The position numbers were made by a program, and so were the translations under genes. Shown one piece after another: positions 26,032 through 34,552 of a DNA stretch of 64,000 nt (positions within the stretch are counted from its first letter, which is position 1; every line of letters starts with the position of its first letter). This DNA is from JAABVD01 sp965204545 (GTDB lineage Bacteria > Verrucomicrobiota > Verrucomicrobiia > Opitutales > UBA2995): assembly GCA_965204545.1 (NCBI GenBank), contig CBDBFA010000003.1, positions 3,286,001 to 3,350,000 of the forward strand. Direction: 5' to 3'. The notes under the pieces are model-generated. The model was not told where the DNA came from, did not search any database, and worked only from the letters and a program-made list of their open reading frames with translations.

Positions 26032-26571
26032 ATGGCTGTAAGGAAAATAGAGAGAAGGCCCTTGTCCTGGCTGGAAAAGACCTACCTTCCGCAGATCTTC
26101 ACCGGGTTGAAAATAACCTTGAGAAACCTTTTTCGCCCGCCCGTAACCCTGCAGTATCCCGAGGAAAGGCCGGAAATCCCGGAGGGTTATCGCGGCGTTC
26201 CCACTTTGGTCAAGGACGCGAATGGACGGGAGAAATGCGTGGCCTGCCAATTGTGCGAGTTCGTCTGCCCTCCCAGAGCCATTCGCATGACGCCGCGCCC
26301 GCTGGAAACCGGTCGTGAGGACGCCCACGTTGAAAAGGGACCCGAGGAGTTTGAAATCGACATGTTGCGGTGCATTTACTGCGGTTACTGCCAGGAGGTT
26401 TGTCCGGAGGAGGCCATCTGGTTGCAGGATGTATTTTCCGTTTCCGGATACAGCCGGAAAGCAATGGTTTTCGATAAGGAAAAACTGTACCAATTGGGCG
26501 GAACCCTGCCCGATAGCCACTTCAAGTGGGACAAGAAAAAGGCGGCCGAGGAGGCCGGCAATCGGCGTTAG
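26032..26571 (+). CDS. nuoI: NADH-quinone oxidoreductase subunit I (operon 1)
   Basis: 179-residue 2x[4Fe-4S] ferredoxin-like subunit carrying clusters N6a and N6b. First ligand set C69, C72, C75, C79 (CVACQLCEFVCP); second set C114, C117, C120, C124 (CIYCGYCQEVCP). Ten bases after nuoH. The short Lys-rich C-terminus (HFKWDKKKAAEEAGNRR) is ordinary. Confidence 0.96.
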   Translation: MAVRKIERRPLSWLEKTYLPQIFTGLKITLRNLFRPPVTLQYPEERPEIPEGYRGVPTLVKDANGREKCVACQLCEFVCPPRAIRMTPRPLETGREDAHVEKGPEEFEIDMLRCIYCGYCQEVCPEEAIWLQDVFSVSGYSRKAMVFDKEKLYQLGGTLPDSHFKWDKKKAAEEAGNRR

Positions 26572-26589
26572 CAAGGCGCTCATCCGGGC

Positions 26590-27123
26590 ATGGTCGACTT
26601 TCTGTTTTATCTGTTATCCCTCATTACGCTTTTGTCTGCCGGGACGGTCGTCATAAGCCGCAATCCCATTAATGCGGCCATGCTGTTGATCCTTACCTTT
26701 GTCGGCACGGGGTCGCTATTCGTTTTGCTGGGGGCCTATTTCCTGGCTGCGGTGCAGTTGGCGGTTTACGCGGGAGCGGTCATCGTATTGTTCTTGTTTA
26801 TCATCATGCTGCTCGACGTCGAGGCAGCTCGATTCAGAAAACCGAACTATTTGGGTGTGGTCGCGGGAATCGGGGTGGGCGTGGTACTGGTCGCCGCCGC
26901 CCTGGTCCTTTTTAAACGGGGCGATCATTTTACTTTAGCGACCCTGAGGGAATCCGTGGTGGTCGGAGCCAGCGTCAAATCCTTCGGCGTCGAACTGTTC
27001 ACTACCTACATGTTGCCGGTTCAACTGGCGGGGGTCCTGTTGTTGATTGCCATGCTCGGGGTGATCCATATCAGCAAGAGGACGAGAGATTCTGCCGAGG
27101 AGGAAGCCTCTCATCAGCCATGA
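26590..27123 (+). CDS. nuoJ: NADH-quinone oxidoreductase subunit J (operon 1)
   Basis: 177-residue membrane subunit with five hydrophobic segments. The conserved third segment AVQLAVYAGAVIVLFLFIIMLLDVE contains the hinge region implicated in coupling. It overlaps nuoK by 4 bp. Length typical. Confidence 0.95.
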   Translation: MVDFLFYLLSLITLLSAGTVVISRNPINAAMLLILTFVGTGSLFVLLGAYFLAAVQLAVYAGAVIVLFLFIIMLLDVEAARFRKPNYLGVVAGIGVGVVLVAAALVLFKRGDHFTLATLRESVVVGASVKSFGVELFTTYMLPVQLAGVLLLIAMLGVIHISKRTRDSAEEEASHQP

Positions 27124-27425
27124 CCTTGGGGCTCCATGAATTCCTCATGGTGAGCGGCCTTCTCTTTGCCATTGGTTTCGTGGGCCTTCTCACGCGGCGC
27201 AATGCGCTGATCCTCTTCATGTGCCTGGAGTTGATGCTCAACGCCGTGAACCTGGCCCTGGTCGCGTTCTCGCGTTTCAACGAAAACATGGGAGGCAACC
27301 TGTTCGTATTCTTTATTATCACGGTGGCCGCGGCTGAGGTGGCCGTCGGGTTGGCCATACTGGTGGCGCTCTTCCGCAAGCGCCGCTCCGTCTACGTCCA
27401 GGAACTGGGCGCCTTGAAGAACTGA
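27120..27425 (+). CDS. nuoK: NADH-quinone oxidoreductase subunit K (operon 1)
   Basis: 101-residue three-helix subunit, homologous to MrpC. The two buried glutamates of the family are visible in CLELMLNAVNLAL and AAAEVAVGLAILV. Overlaps nuoJ by 4 bp and lies 1 bp before nuoL. Confidence 0.96.
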   Translation: MTLGLHEFLMVSGLLFAIGFVGLLTRRNALILFMCLELMLNAVNLALVAFSRFNENMGGNLFVFFIITVAAAEVAVGLAILVALFRKRRSVYVQELGALKN

Positions 27426-27426
27426 G

Positions 27427-29310
27427 ATGGAACCCGCCGCCATATCCCAGATACTATTGCTCCTGCCGTTGGCCACGGCGGGAATCATCGCCTGCTTTCT
27501 GCGCAAGCTTCACTGGGCGGCCTCGCTCTTGTCGGTAATTTCAGGCGCCGTCTTTTCCCTTCTCGGACTATTCCTGATCTACGGCGGGGCGCGGTTTTCC
27601 TGGACCCATGCCTGGTTGTCCCTGGGCGAAGGGTTTTCCTTCCACGTCGGCGTGAAGTTCGACGACCTCGCCGCCCTCATGTTGCTGGTCCTCATCGTGG
27701 TGGGATTCCTGGTCCAGGTATTCAGCCTGGGATACATGAAGGGCGATCCGGGGAAAGCGCGGTTTTTTGCCGGCCTGTCCTTTTTCATGTTCTCCATGTC
27801 GGGAATCATCATGGCCGACAACCTGGCCATGCTGTTCATCTTTTGGGAATTGGTCGGATTCAGCTCCTATGTGCTGATCAACCATTACTACGACCGGCCG
27901 TCCGCCGTTTCGGCTTCCAAGAAAGCATTCGTGGTAAACAGGGTAGGGGACTTCGGTCTCTTGTTGGGTATTCTGTATATCTACGGGCAGTTCGGAACCT
28001 TCGACCTGGTGGAATTGGAGACCCTGGCAGGAACCCGACCGGGACTGCTTTCCACCACCATGGGGCTGTTGTTGTTTTGCGGTGTGTTGGGAAAATCGGC
28101 CCAAATGCCCCTCCACGTGTGGTTGCCCGATGCCATGGAGGGCCCGACCCCGATTTCCGCCTTGATCCACGCCGCGACCATGGTGGCGGCAGGGATTTAT
28201 TTCACCGCACGGGTTCATTTCCTCATGACCCCGGGGGCGTTGCAGGTGATCCTTTGGATTGGAACCATTACTGCGGCATTTGCCGCCCTGGTCGCGTTCG
28301 GCCAGAAGGATATCAAGAAGATTTTGGCGTTTTCCACCCTTTCCCAGCTCGGTTACATGGTGGCGGCTCTGGGTTTGGGAGGTCAGGCCGGGTCACGGGC
28401 GGATGGCGGCCAGGTCATTTTAGCCGCCGGGGCGGCGGCAGCCATGTTCCACCTTACCACTCACGGGTTCGGCAAAGCTTTGCTCTTCTTAAATGCCGGG
28501 TCGATCCTCCACGCCTGTCGGCATGAGGGGGATATCTACCGGCTGGGTGGTTTGTGCGGGCGGATGAAACTGACCTTTGCCACCTTTACCCTGGGGCTTT
28601 TGGCCATGGGAGGTTTTCCCTTCTTGTCCGGATTTTTCAGTAAGGAAACCATCCTCCATCTGGCGGCCCAGGAAGAAAATTTGTCCGTCTATGTCATCCT
28701 TACCACCACAGCCGCCCTGACCGGTCTCTATCTGGGGAGGCTCTACGTGGTAACCTTCTTCGGAAAACCGCGGTCGCCCCGGGCCGAGCGCGCCGGGGAA
28801 TCCGGCCTTGCCATGACCGTTCCCCTGCTGGTTCTGGGTGTGCTCTCCGCCATCGGAGGGTACGGGTGGATCTATCGCGACTCATTCGATGCGGCCATTC
28901 TCGGGCTTCCATCGACGGGAAGTTCATTTGGGACCGGGATGATCATCGCGGGATCCTCTTTTTCGCTGGGGGGTATCCTGATAGCCTGGCTGGTGTGGAA
29001 TCCCAATAGGGGAACGGATGCCTTGGAGACCAAGCTGCCGGGCCTGTTCAAGGCTTTGGCGGCAAGGCTGTACATCGATGATGCCTATGGCTGGTATGTG
29101 AGAAAGGTGCAGGATCCTTTTTCCCGGGGGCTGGATTTTCTTCTGGACCGGTTGCTTGTCCACGGCCTCATGGTGCGTGGTTTGGCGGGAATGGTGGGCC
29201 TGCTCGGAATTCTTTGCCGCTCGCTGCACCTGGGCAGCCTGCACGCTTATGTCTACTGGTTCGCGGCTGGGGCGCTCCTTTTGGGAGCCGTCGCGTTTGG
29301 AATTTTTTGA
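27427..29310 (+). CDS. nuoL: NADH-quinone oxidoreductase subunit L (operon 1)
   Basis: 627-residue distal antiporter-like proton-pumping subunit. TM5 glutamate in FIFWELVGFSSYVLI, TM7 lysine in VLGKSAQMPLHVWLPDAMEGPTPISALIHAATMV. The C-terminal lateral-helix region between the last two membrane segments is of normal length (about 112 residues from GILIAWLVW to the end), which matters for comparison with the operon 2 NuoL. Expected to span NuoM and NuoN with its lateral helix. Confidence 0.96.
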   Translation: MEPAAISQILLLLPLATAGIIACFLRKLHWAASLLSVISGAVFSLLGLFLIYGGARFSWTHAWLSLGEGFSFHVGVKFDDLAALMLLVLIVVGFLVQVFSLGYMKGDPGKARFFAGLSFFMFSMSGIIMADNLAMLFIFWELVGFSSYVLINHYYDRPSAVSASKKAFVVNRVGDFGLLLGILYIYGQFGTFDLVELETLAGTRPGLLSTTMGLLLFCGVLGKSAQMPLHVWLPDAMEGPTPISALIHAATMVAAGIYFTARVHFLMTPGALQVILWIGTITAAFAALVAFGQKDIKKILAFSTLSQLGYMVAALGLGGQAGSRADGGQVILAAGAAAAMFHLTTHGFGKALLFLNAGSILHACRHEGDIYRLGGLCGRMKLTFATFTLGLLAMGGFPFLSGFFSKETILHLAAQEENLSVYVILTTTAALTGLYLGRLYVVTFFGKPRSPRAERAGESGLAMTVPLLVLGVLSAIGGYGWIYRDSFDAAILGLPSTGSSFGTGMIIAGSSFSLGGILIAWLVWNPNRGTDALETKLPGLFKALAARLYIDDAYGWYVRKVQDPFSRGLDFLLDRLLVHGLMVRGLAGMVGLLGILCRSLHLGSLHAYVYWFAAGALLLGAVAFGIF

Positions 29311-29325
29311 GGAAGGGGACGGCGC

Positions 29326-30939
29326 ATGACTAGTTACAATATGCTCCTTCTCAGCGCGGTGATCCTGCCGCTTCTATTGGCCATGGTTCTGCTGGCAGGC
29401 CGAAATCTCTCCCGCAAGATTGTCCGTTTTCTCGCCACTATGGGATTCTTTTTCCCCGCCTTGGCCGCTCTGGTCCTGTGGATGAATTTCCAACCCATCG
29501 ACCCATCGGGTTACGACTATTTGTGTTCATTCGACACGGGTCTGGAAGGCTTGGGCATAACCCTCAAATTGGGGTTGAACGGCCTGTCCATGCCGTTGTT
29601 CGTCCTGGCCGGGATCGTGGGCTGCGCGGCCGGAAGCTACGCCCTGCAAAGCGAGGCCCGGCCGCAGCGCCAGTACCTGATGCTGTTGCTCTTCATGCAG
29701 TCCGGGTTGATGGGAATCTTCGCCTCGGTGGACGTTTTCTTCTTCTACTTCTTTCACGAACTGGCCCTCATTCCGACCTTTATCTGCATTGGCATATGGG
29801 GTGGAAGGAATCGTCAGATCGCCGCCATGGAAATCGCCATCTACCTGACCTTGGGCGCCATGATTTCCCTGGTGGGACTGCTCGCTATCTGTTTTCAGAG
29901 CGGAGCTGACTCCTTTGACATGATCACGCTGAAATCGGTTTTGGCCGCCGCCCCGCTCAATGGTGAGGCACAGCACGTCATATTTGCCTTTTTGCTCTTC
30001 GGCTTCGGGATTCTGGTATCCTTGTTTCCCTTTTATTCATGGGCGCCTCTTGGTTACGGAGCGGCCCCTACATCGGTGGCAATGCTCCACGCCGGCGTAT
30101 TGAAGAAATTCGGCTTGTATGGATTGCTCCAGGTGGCGCTTCCCTTGCTCCCGCTGGGCGCCCTTCATTGGAGGGAGGAAATGTGCTGGCTGGCCCTGGG
30201 CAGCGTGGTGATCATCGGATTTGTCACCCTGGCGCAACGGGACCTGAAACAAATGATCGGCTACAGTTCGGTGATGCACATGGGTTACTGCTTCTTGGGA
30301 ATTGCCTGCCTGTCGGTCCTCGGTGCCGGCGGTGTGGTGATCCTGATGGTAGCACATGGGTTGACGGTGGCATTGCTGTTTCTGCTCGGTCATGTCGTTT
30401 ACCGCCGGACCGATACTTTCAACATGGAGGACATGGGCGGGCTGGTCGGAAGGGCCCCGGTCCTGGCCGCCCTATTTTCCGCCGCGGTACTGGCCAGTGT
30501 GGCTTTGCCCGGCCCTGGCCTCCTCAATTTCTGGGGTGAATTTGCCATATTCCTGGCCCTTTGGGACTATCACGCGCCCTTTGTGGTCATGGCGGCATTG
30601 GGCCTCATCATTTCCGCGGTTTACGGTTTGCGGGCCATCGCCCGGATTTTCTTCGGTCCGCCATCGGAAGCCTTTGCCGATTATCAGAAGAGTAATGCGG
30701 TCAAGGATATTACCACCGCCGAAAAGTTGCCGGCCCTGCTCTTGCTGGCGGCTTTGATCCTGACCGGGCTTTGGCCCCGCCTTTTCACCGATGATATGAA
30801 CAGGACCCTGGAGGAAAACTATTCCCTTGTAACAAGGAGCCTGGAAAAGGGGTCAAACCTTGAATCGGTTGACTCCATAAGCTTCGTCAAGATTGCAGGG
30901 AATGACCCCGATGGGAAACAGGTTGAAAAATTGAAATGA
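29326..30939 (+). CDS. nuoM: NADH-quinone oxidoreductase subunit M (operon 1)
   Basis: 537-residue antiporter-like subunit. The TM5 glutamate (FFHELALIPTFICIGIWGG), TM8 lysine region (LHAGVLKKFGLYG) and TM12 glutamate (FWGEFAIF) are present. Where other NuoM proteins carry the TM7 lysine (F-A-V-K-x-P...H-x-W), this one reads FGILVSLFPFYSW with L230 at the lysine position. It shares this trait, and the WAPxGxxAAPT motif, with the second NuoM of operon 2. Overlaps nuoN by 4 bp. Confidence 0.95.
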   Translation: MTSYNMLLLSAVILPLLLAMVLLAGRNLSRKIVRFLATMGFFFPALAALVLWMNFQPIDPSGYDYLCSFDTGLEGLGITLKLGLNGLSMPLFVLAGIVGCAAGSYALQSEARPQRQYLMLLLFMQSGLMGIFASVDVFFFYFFHELALIPTFICIGIWGGRNRQIAAMEIAIYLTLGAMISLVGLLAICFQSGADSFDMITLKSVLAAAPLNGEAQHVIFAFLLFGFGILVSLFPFYSWAPLGYGAAPTSVAMLHAGVLKKFGLYGLLQVALPLLPLGALHWREEMCWLALGSVVIIGFVTLAQRDLKQMIGYSSVMHMGYCFLGIACLSVLGAGGVVILMVAHGLTVALLFLLGHVVYRRTDTFNMEDMGGLVGRAPVLAALFSAAVLASVALPGPGLLNFWGEFAIFLALWDYHAPFVVMAALGLIISAVYGLRAIARIFFGPPSEAFADYQKSNAVKDITTAEKLPALLLLAALILTGLWPRLFTDDMNRTLEENYSLVTRSLEKGSNLESVDSISFVKIAGNDPDGKQVEKLK

Positions 30940-32468
30940 ACTGGAGCCATTATTCCGCCCTGTCCGCCTCCCATGAATGGGCTGCCATACTTCCCGAGAT
31001 CTGCCTGGTGGTTCTGGCCCTGAGCTTGTTGCTCATCGACGCCTTTGGAGGCCGGCGTATCGACCGGCGCCTGGTTGCCCGGGTCGCAATATTGGGGCAA
31101 CTGATTTTGGTTCTGGTCTCTTTGACTGCCCTGGCCGGAAGCGATGGTCGGCTCGAACGCGAAACCTTTGCCGGAATGCTGCTCCATTCCCAATTCGGGG
31201 AGTTCATGCGTTTCTTCTTCCTGGCAAGTTCGATTCCGGTCACATATCTGGCTGGCGTCTTCCTTAAGAAGAACCCGCTGCCCGGAACTGAGTTTTATTC
31301 CATATGGTTGTTGGTCACCGCCGGGCTCATGCTCTTGGCCCAAAGCAATCATTTCGTGATGTTGTTCGTCGCCCTGGAGACCGTCGCGGTTGGGTTTTAC
31401 GTTCTGGTCAGTTACAACCGCAACCTGTCCAACGGATTGGCCGCCGGCCTCAAGTACCTGATTCTCGGCGGGGTGAGTACGGCCATCCTTCTCATGGGAA
31501 TGGCGCTGCTCTACGGTATTGCGGGGAGTTTCGGTTTGGAGAGCAGCGGCGCCAATGCCTTGAAATTCGACGAGTTGGGCAAATATCTGGAATCCAACAG
31601 CGACAATTTGATCGCCCGGACAGGGGTGTTGCTGGTGTTGGCGGGCATAGCCTTCAAGATTGGCGCGGTTCCTTTCCAGATCTGGATTCCCGATGTCTAC
31701 CAGGGAGCTCCCACCCCGGTGACGGCCGCTTTGGCCGTTTCTTCCAAAGCGGGAGGATTTGCCGTCCTTGTGGTTTTGGTCAATGGCCCTTTCCAACCTA
31801 TGGCCGATTTGCTGGTTCCCATCCTCACCACCATTGCCATGGCCACCATACTCTTTGGCAATATTTCCGCCCTGACCATGCGCAATGTAAAGCGTCTCAT
31901 GGGGCTTTCGGGGGTTTCCCACGCCGGTTACCTTCTCATTGGCGTAGTGGCAATGTTTACCATTCCCGAGGCGCGGAATGCCATCGTGTTTTACCTGGTC
32001 ACTTACCTGTTGGCGGCCTTTTCCGTTTTCGGGGTCATGGCCCATGTATCGGAAGCAGGCAGGGACGACCTCCAACCGGTCGATGCCTATCGAAATTTAA
32101 CCAGGGAAAACCCTTTTCTGGGGGGAGTCCTGGCCCTGGGGCTGGCTTCCCTGGCCGGAATTCCACCCCTGGCCGGATTTCTTGGGAAGTTCCTTCTCTT
32201 CTATGCCGCGTTCAAGGCACAGCTATACGGCCTGTTGGGGGTTGCGGTTATCGGCGTGGTTCTCTCCATCTACTACTACTTCGGCTGGATAAGGGAAGCC
32301 ACCTTCCGGGTTTGGAATCTCCCTGACCTGGACGGGGAAGGCTCTTCCCAACCCAGAGTGTGGCCCGAACTCGGGATGGCGGGGAAAATAACCCTGGGCG
32401 GCTTGGCCCTGTTGATCCTTCTCCTGGGCCTCTACCCCGAACCCCTAAGCAGCCTCACGCGCTATTAG
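30936..32468 (+). CDS. nuoN: NADH-quinone oxidoreductase subunit N (operon 1)
   Basis: 510-residue antiporter-like subunit closing operon 1. TM5 glutamate in FVALETVAVGFYVLVSYNR, TM7 lysine in GIAFKIGAVPFQIWIPDVYQGAPTPVTAALAVSSK, and LASLAGIPPLAGFLGKF. A dispersed GGCGCC-type palindrome begins immediately at its TAG stop (32466). Confidence 0.96.
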   Translation: MNWSHYSALSASHEWAAILPEICLVVLALSLLLIDAFGGRRIDRRLVARVAILGQLILVLVSLTALAGSDGRLERETFAGMLLHSQFGEFMRFFFLASSIPVTYLAGVFLKKNPLPGTEFYSIWLLVTAGLMLLAQSNHFVMLFVALETVAVGFYVLVSYNRNLSNGLAAGLKYLILGGVSTAILLMGMALLYGIAGSFGLESSGANALKFDELGKYLESNSDNLIARTGVLLVLAGIAFKIGAVPFQIWIPDVYQGAPTPVTAALAVSSKAGGFAVLVVLVNGPFQPMADLLVPILTTIAMATILFGNISALTMRNVKRLMGLSGVSHAGYLLIGVVAMFTIPEARNAIVFYLVTYLLAAFSVFGVMAHVSEAGRDDLQPVDAYRNLTRENPFLGGVLALGLASLAGIPPLAGFLGKFLLFYAAFKAQLYGLLGVAVIGVVLSIYYYFGWIREATFRVWNLPDLDGEGSSQPRVWPELGMAGKITLGGLALLILLLGLYPEPLSSLTRY

Positions 32469-32562
32469 GCGCCTGCGGCGCTACGCGCCGAGAGGGAAGA
32501 GGAAAGAGGGAAGAGATCAGTGGGCGGCTACGCCGCCAATCTTGATCGTGATCCTGATCGAG

Positions 32563-32634
32563 CTGTAGGAGGGGGTTTATCCCCCGATTTTCCAATGGCC
32601 TCAAAGCAATCGGGGGATAAACCCCCTCCTACAG
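32563..32634 (+). terminator. REPIN hairpin followed by a T-run, possible terminator of operon 1
   Basis: Two REP units in inverted orientation (32563-32590 and 32607-32634) with stems GGGGG-TTTAT-CCCCC. They pair with each other to give a hairpin of about 27 bp with a 16-nt loop, followed directly by TTTTTTT. This is the only strong stem plus T-run after nuoN. It may serve as an intrinsic terminator, or simply be a REPIN. Confidence 0.5.
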
Positions 32635-32835
32635 TTTTTTTCTTTGCGTTTCTTTGCGATCTTTTGCGGCCATTCATCTCCTGTTCGCGAAGCGATCCTG
32701 TTCCGGCGAAGCCGGATCAAGCGTAGCGTTGTTCAAATCCTTTGTGCCTTTGTGCCTCTGTGCCTTTGTGCCTTTGGCGGTAGCCAATTCCCCTTCCCTC
32801 TTTTCTCCGAAAACCCGGCGCCTTACTCCGTAGGC

Positions 32836-32865
32836 TTGACCCGCTTCCAATCACCTATCTATCGT
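32836..32865 (+). promoter_or_regulatory. Candidate promoter of the second complex I operon
   Basis: TTGACC (32836-32841), 18-nt spacer, TATCGT (32860-32865), 7 bp before the nuoA ATG. The match is moderate, and the short distance to the ATG would leave almost no leader. Confidence 0.25.
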
Positions 32866-32872
32866 TTTTGCC

Positions 32873-33238
32873 ATGTCCTCTATTTGGATAAATTACATGA
32901 CCCTGACGACCTTTGCCGTCGTAGCGTTGGTCCTGGCCGTTACCCCGCTCCTGATTGCGAGGGTAATTTGCCCGAGGAAACCGAGCGCGTTGAAGGAGGC
33001 CACCTACGAGTGCGGGCTGGAATCGAAGGGGGAAGCCTGGGGAAAGTTCAAGATGCAATACTACATCTATGCCTTGGTCTTTGTAATTTTCGATATCGAG
33101 GCGGTATTTATCTACCCATGGGCAACCGCGTTTACCGATATCGGTTTTGGCGGGTTTCTGGCCATGGGCATCTTCATTTTAATCATGGCCGAGAGTTTGG
33201 CTTACCTGTGGCTCAAAGGCTGCCTGGAATGGAAATAA
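32873..33238 (+). CDS. nuoA: NADH-quinone oxidoreductase subunit A (operon 2)
   Basis: 121-residue three-helix subunit. Family signature KEATYECGLESKGEAWGKFKMQYYIYALVFVIFDIEAVFIYPWA, including the loop cysteine near the quinone site and the FDIEAVF acidic motif. It is the only nuoA in the window and starts operon 2; operon 1 lacks one. Followed by nuoB after 4 bp. Confidence 0.96.
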   Translation: MSSIWINYMTLTTFAVVALVLAVTPLLIARVICPRKPSALKEATYECGLESKGEAWGKFKMQYYIYALVFVIFDIEAVFIYPWATAFTDIGFGGFLAMGIFILIMAESLAYLWLKGCLEWK

Positions 33239-33242
33239 TGCA

Positions 33243-33920
33243 ATGAGATCTCCCGACTTGTCAGACCGGAATGAAGTCGACCTCTCGCCCGAGGCGACGG
33301 CAAAAGCCGGAGTAATTCTTTCCTCCCTCGATTGGATCTACAATTGGAGCCGGAGCAATTCGGTATGGCCCCTGCAATTCGGTTTGGCCTGCTGCGCCAT
33401 CGAGATGATAGGCACGGCCGGGTCGCGGCACGACATAGCGCGTTTCGGAGCCGAGGTGTTCCGACCTTCCCCCCGCCAGTCCGACCTCATGATCGTATCG
33501 GGAACGGTGACCAAGAAGATGGCCCCGCAAGTGGTGCGCATCTACAATCAGATGCCCGAGCCCAAGTATGTCATCGCAATGGGCGCCTGTGCCATTTCGG
33601 GCGGACCGTTCAAACAGGGATACAACGTGCTCAAGGGGATCGACCGATACATCCCCGTCGATGTATACCTTCCCGGCTGCCCGCCTCGCCCGGAGGCCCT
33701 GCTTCACTCCCTGATGACACTGCAGAAGAAAATCAAGCGACAAAAATCCCTGGGTAGGAACATTACCAATCCGGCTTACGAGGAGGGAAGGCGGGTTTAT
33801 CCGGTGCCCGAACTGAAGGGCAATGACCTGCTTCCCCCCTTCAACCCGGAGGTTTGGACCCCTCCGGCCAAGAATCCCAATGTGGAGGACGGATGCCCCA
33901 AAGGGATGTCGTCGCGGTAG
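33243..33920 (+). CDS. nuoB: NADH-quinone oxidoreductase subunit B (operon 2)
   Basis: 225-residue second NuoB. N2 cluster ligands C50-C51 (GLACCAIEM), C116 (MGACAISGG) and C146 (LPGCPPRPEAL). Longer than the operon 1 NuoB by a C-terminal tail of about 50 residues rich in Pro and charged residues (NPAYEEGRRVYPVPELKGN...). Sequence is clearly divergent from the operon 1 copy, so the two operons are old paralogues rather than a recent duplication. Confidence 0.96.
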   Translation: MRSPDLSDRNEVDLSPEATAKAGVILSSLDWIYNWSRSNSVWPLQFGLACCAIEMIGTAGSRHDIARFGAEVFRPSPRQSDLMIVSGTVTKKMAPQVVRIYNQMPEPKYVIAMGACAISGGPFKQGYNVLKGIDRYIPVDVYLPGCPPRPEALLHSLMTLQKKIKRQKSLGRNITNPAYEEGRRVYPVPELKGNDLLPPFNPEVWTPPAKNPNVEDGCPKGMSSR

Positions 33921-33961
33921 CCGACCCGACCACCGGAACCGTTGATACGAGGATTTGGTAG

Positions 33962-34552
33962 ATGGCCGCTATTGACCACCAAGGTGTAATCCGACAATTT
34001 CCCGAACTCGAATGGGACGAATTTTCGGAAAGCCTTATCCTGCCCCCGGAAAAAGTGGCCGAGGTGATAACTTGGTTGAAGGAGGATCCCGCTTATCGCC
34101 TGGATTATCTCAGCTGTGTTTCCGGCGTCGATTACCTCGAAAAGGAAATAAAGACCAGAGTCCGCAACGAAGCGGGAAAAATGATGGTCAAAACCAGCAT
34201 ATCGCCGGAAAAAATGGAGGTGGTTTACCATTTCTATTCCATGGAGAAGAAGACCGGACCCTTCATCGTGAAGCAGCGCGTACTGTCGCGGGAAGACCCG
34301 GTGGTTACTTCCCTCACTCCCCATTACCGGGGGGCCGAATTAATGGAACGGGAGGTCTACGACCTCTTTGGCATTCGCTTTACGGGTCATCCCGATCTGC
34401 GTCGTATCCTCATGTGGGAGGCTTTTGAACATTACCCGATGCGCAAGGATTACGTCCCTCCCAACGACTACGAATACGAGCCCACACCTCACGGGGAGGT
34501 GATTGAACGCGCCAGGGAACGGCGTGAGGAATTGGAGGGGCAATCGCCATGA
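33962..34552 (+). CDS. nuoC: NADH-quinone oxidoreductase subunit C (operon 2)
   Basis: 196-residue 30-kDa subunit. Motifs YLSCVSGVDYLEKEIKTRV, MEVVYHFYSMEKKTGPF, ELMEREVYDLFGIRFTGHPDLRRILMWEAFEHYPMRKDYVPP. 41-bp gap from nuoB, 4-bp overlap with nuoD. No long C-terminal tail, unlike the operon 1 copy. Confidence 0.95.
   Translation: MAAIDHQGVIRQFPELEWDEFSESLILPPEKVAEVITWLKEDPAYRLDYLSCVSGVDYLEKEIKTRVRNEAGKMMVKTSISPEKMEVVYHFYSMEKKTGPFIVKQRVLSREDPVVTSLTPHYRGAELMEREVYDLFGIRFTGHPDLRRILMWEAFEHYPMRKDYVPPNDYEYEPTPHGEVIERARERREELEGQSP

Larger units (their letters stand above)
32469..32872. repeat. Spacer between the two complex I operons, repeat-filled
   Basis: No gene. Contents in order: GGCGCC-tgc-GGCGC and GCTACGCGCC palindromes, AGAGGGAAGAGG units followed by GATCAGTGGGCGGC (a remnant of a four-helix-cassette end), a GATCGTGATC word, a REPIN (listed separately), a GTTCGCGAAGCGATCC/CCGGCGAAGCCGG palindrome pair, and a CCTTTGTGCCTCTGTGCC word. 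Confidence 0.65.

Noticed and set aside
30819..32075. 418-residue open frame on the minus strand
   Set aside because: Antisense to nuoM/nuoN of operon 1; the composition is a mirror of membrane-protein codons (rich in His, Gln and Gly).
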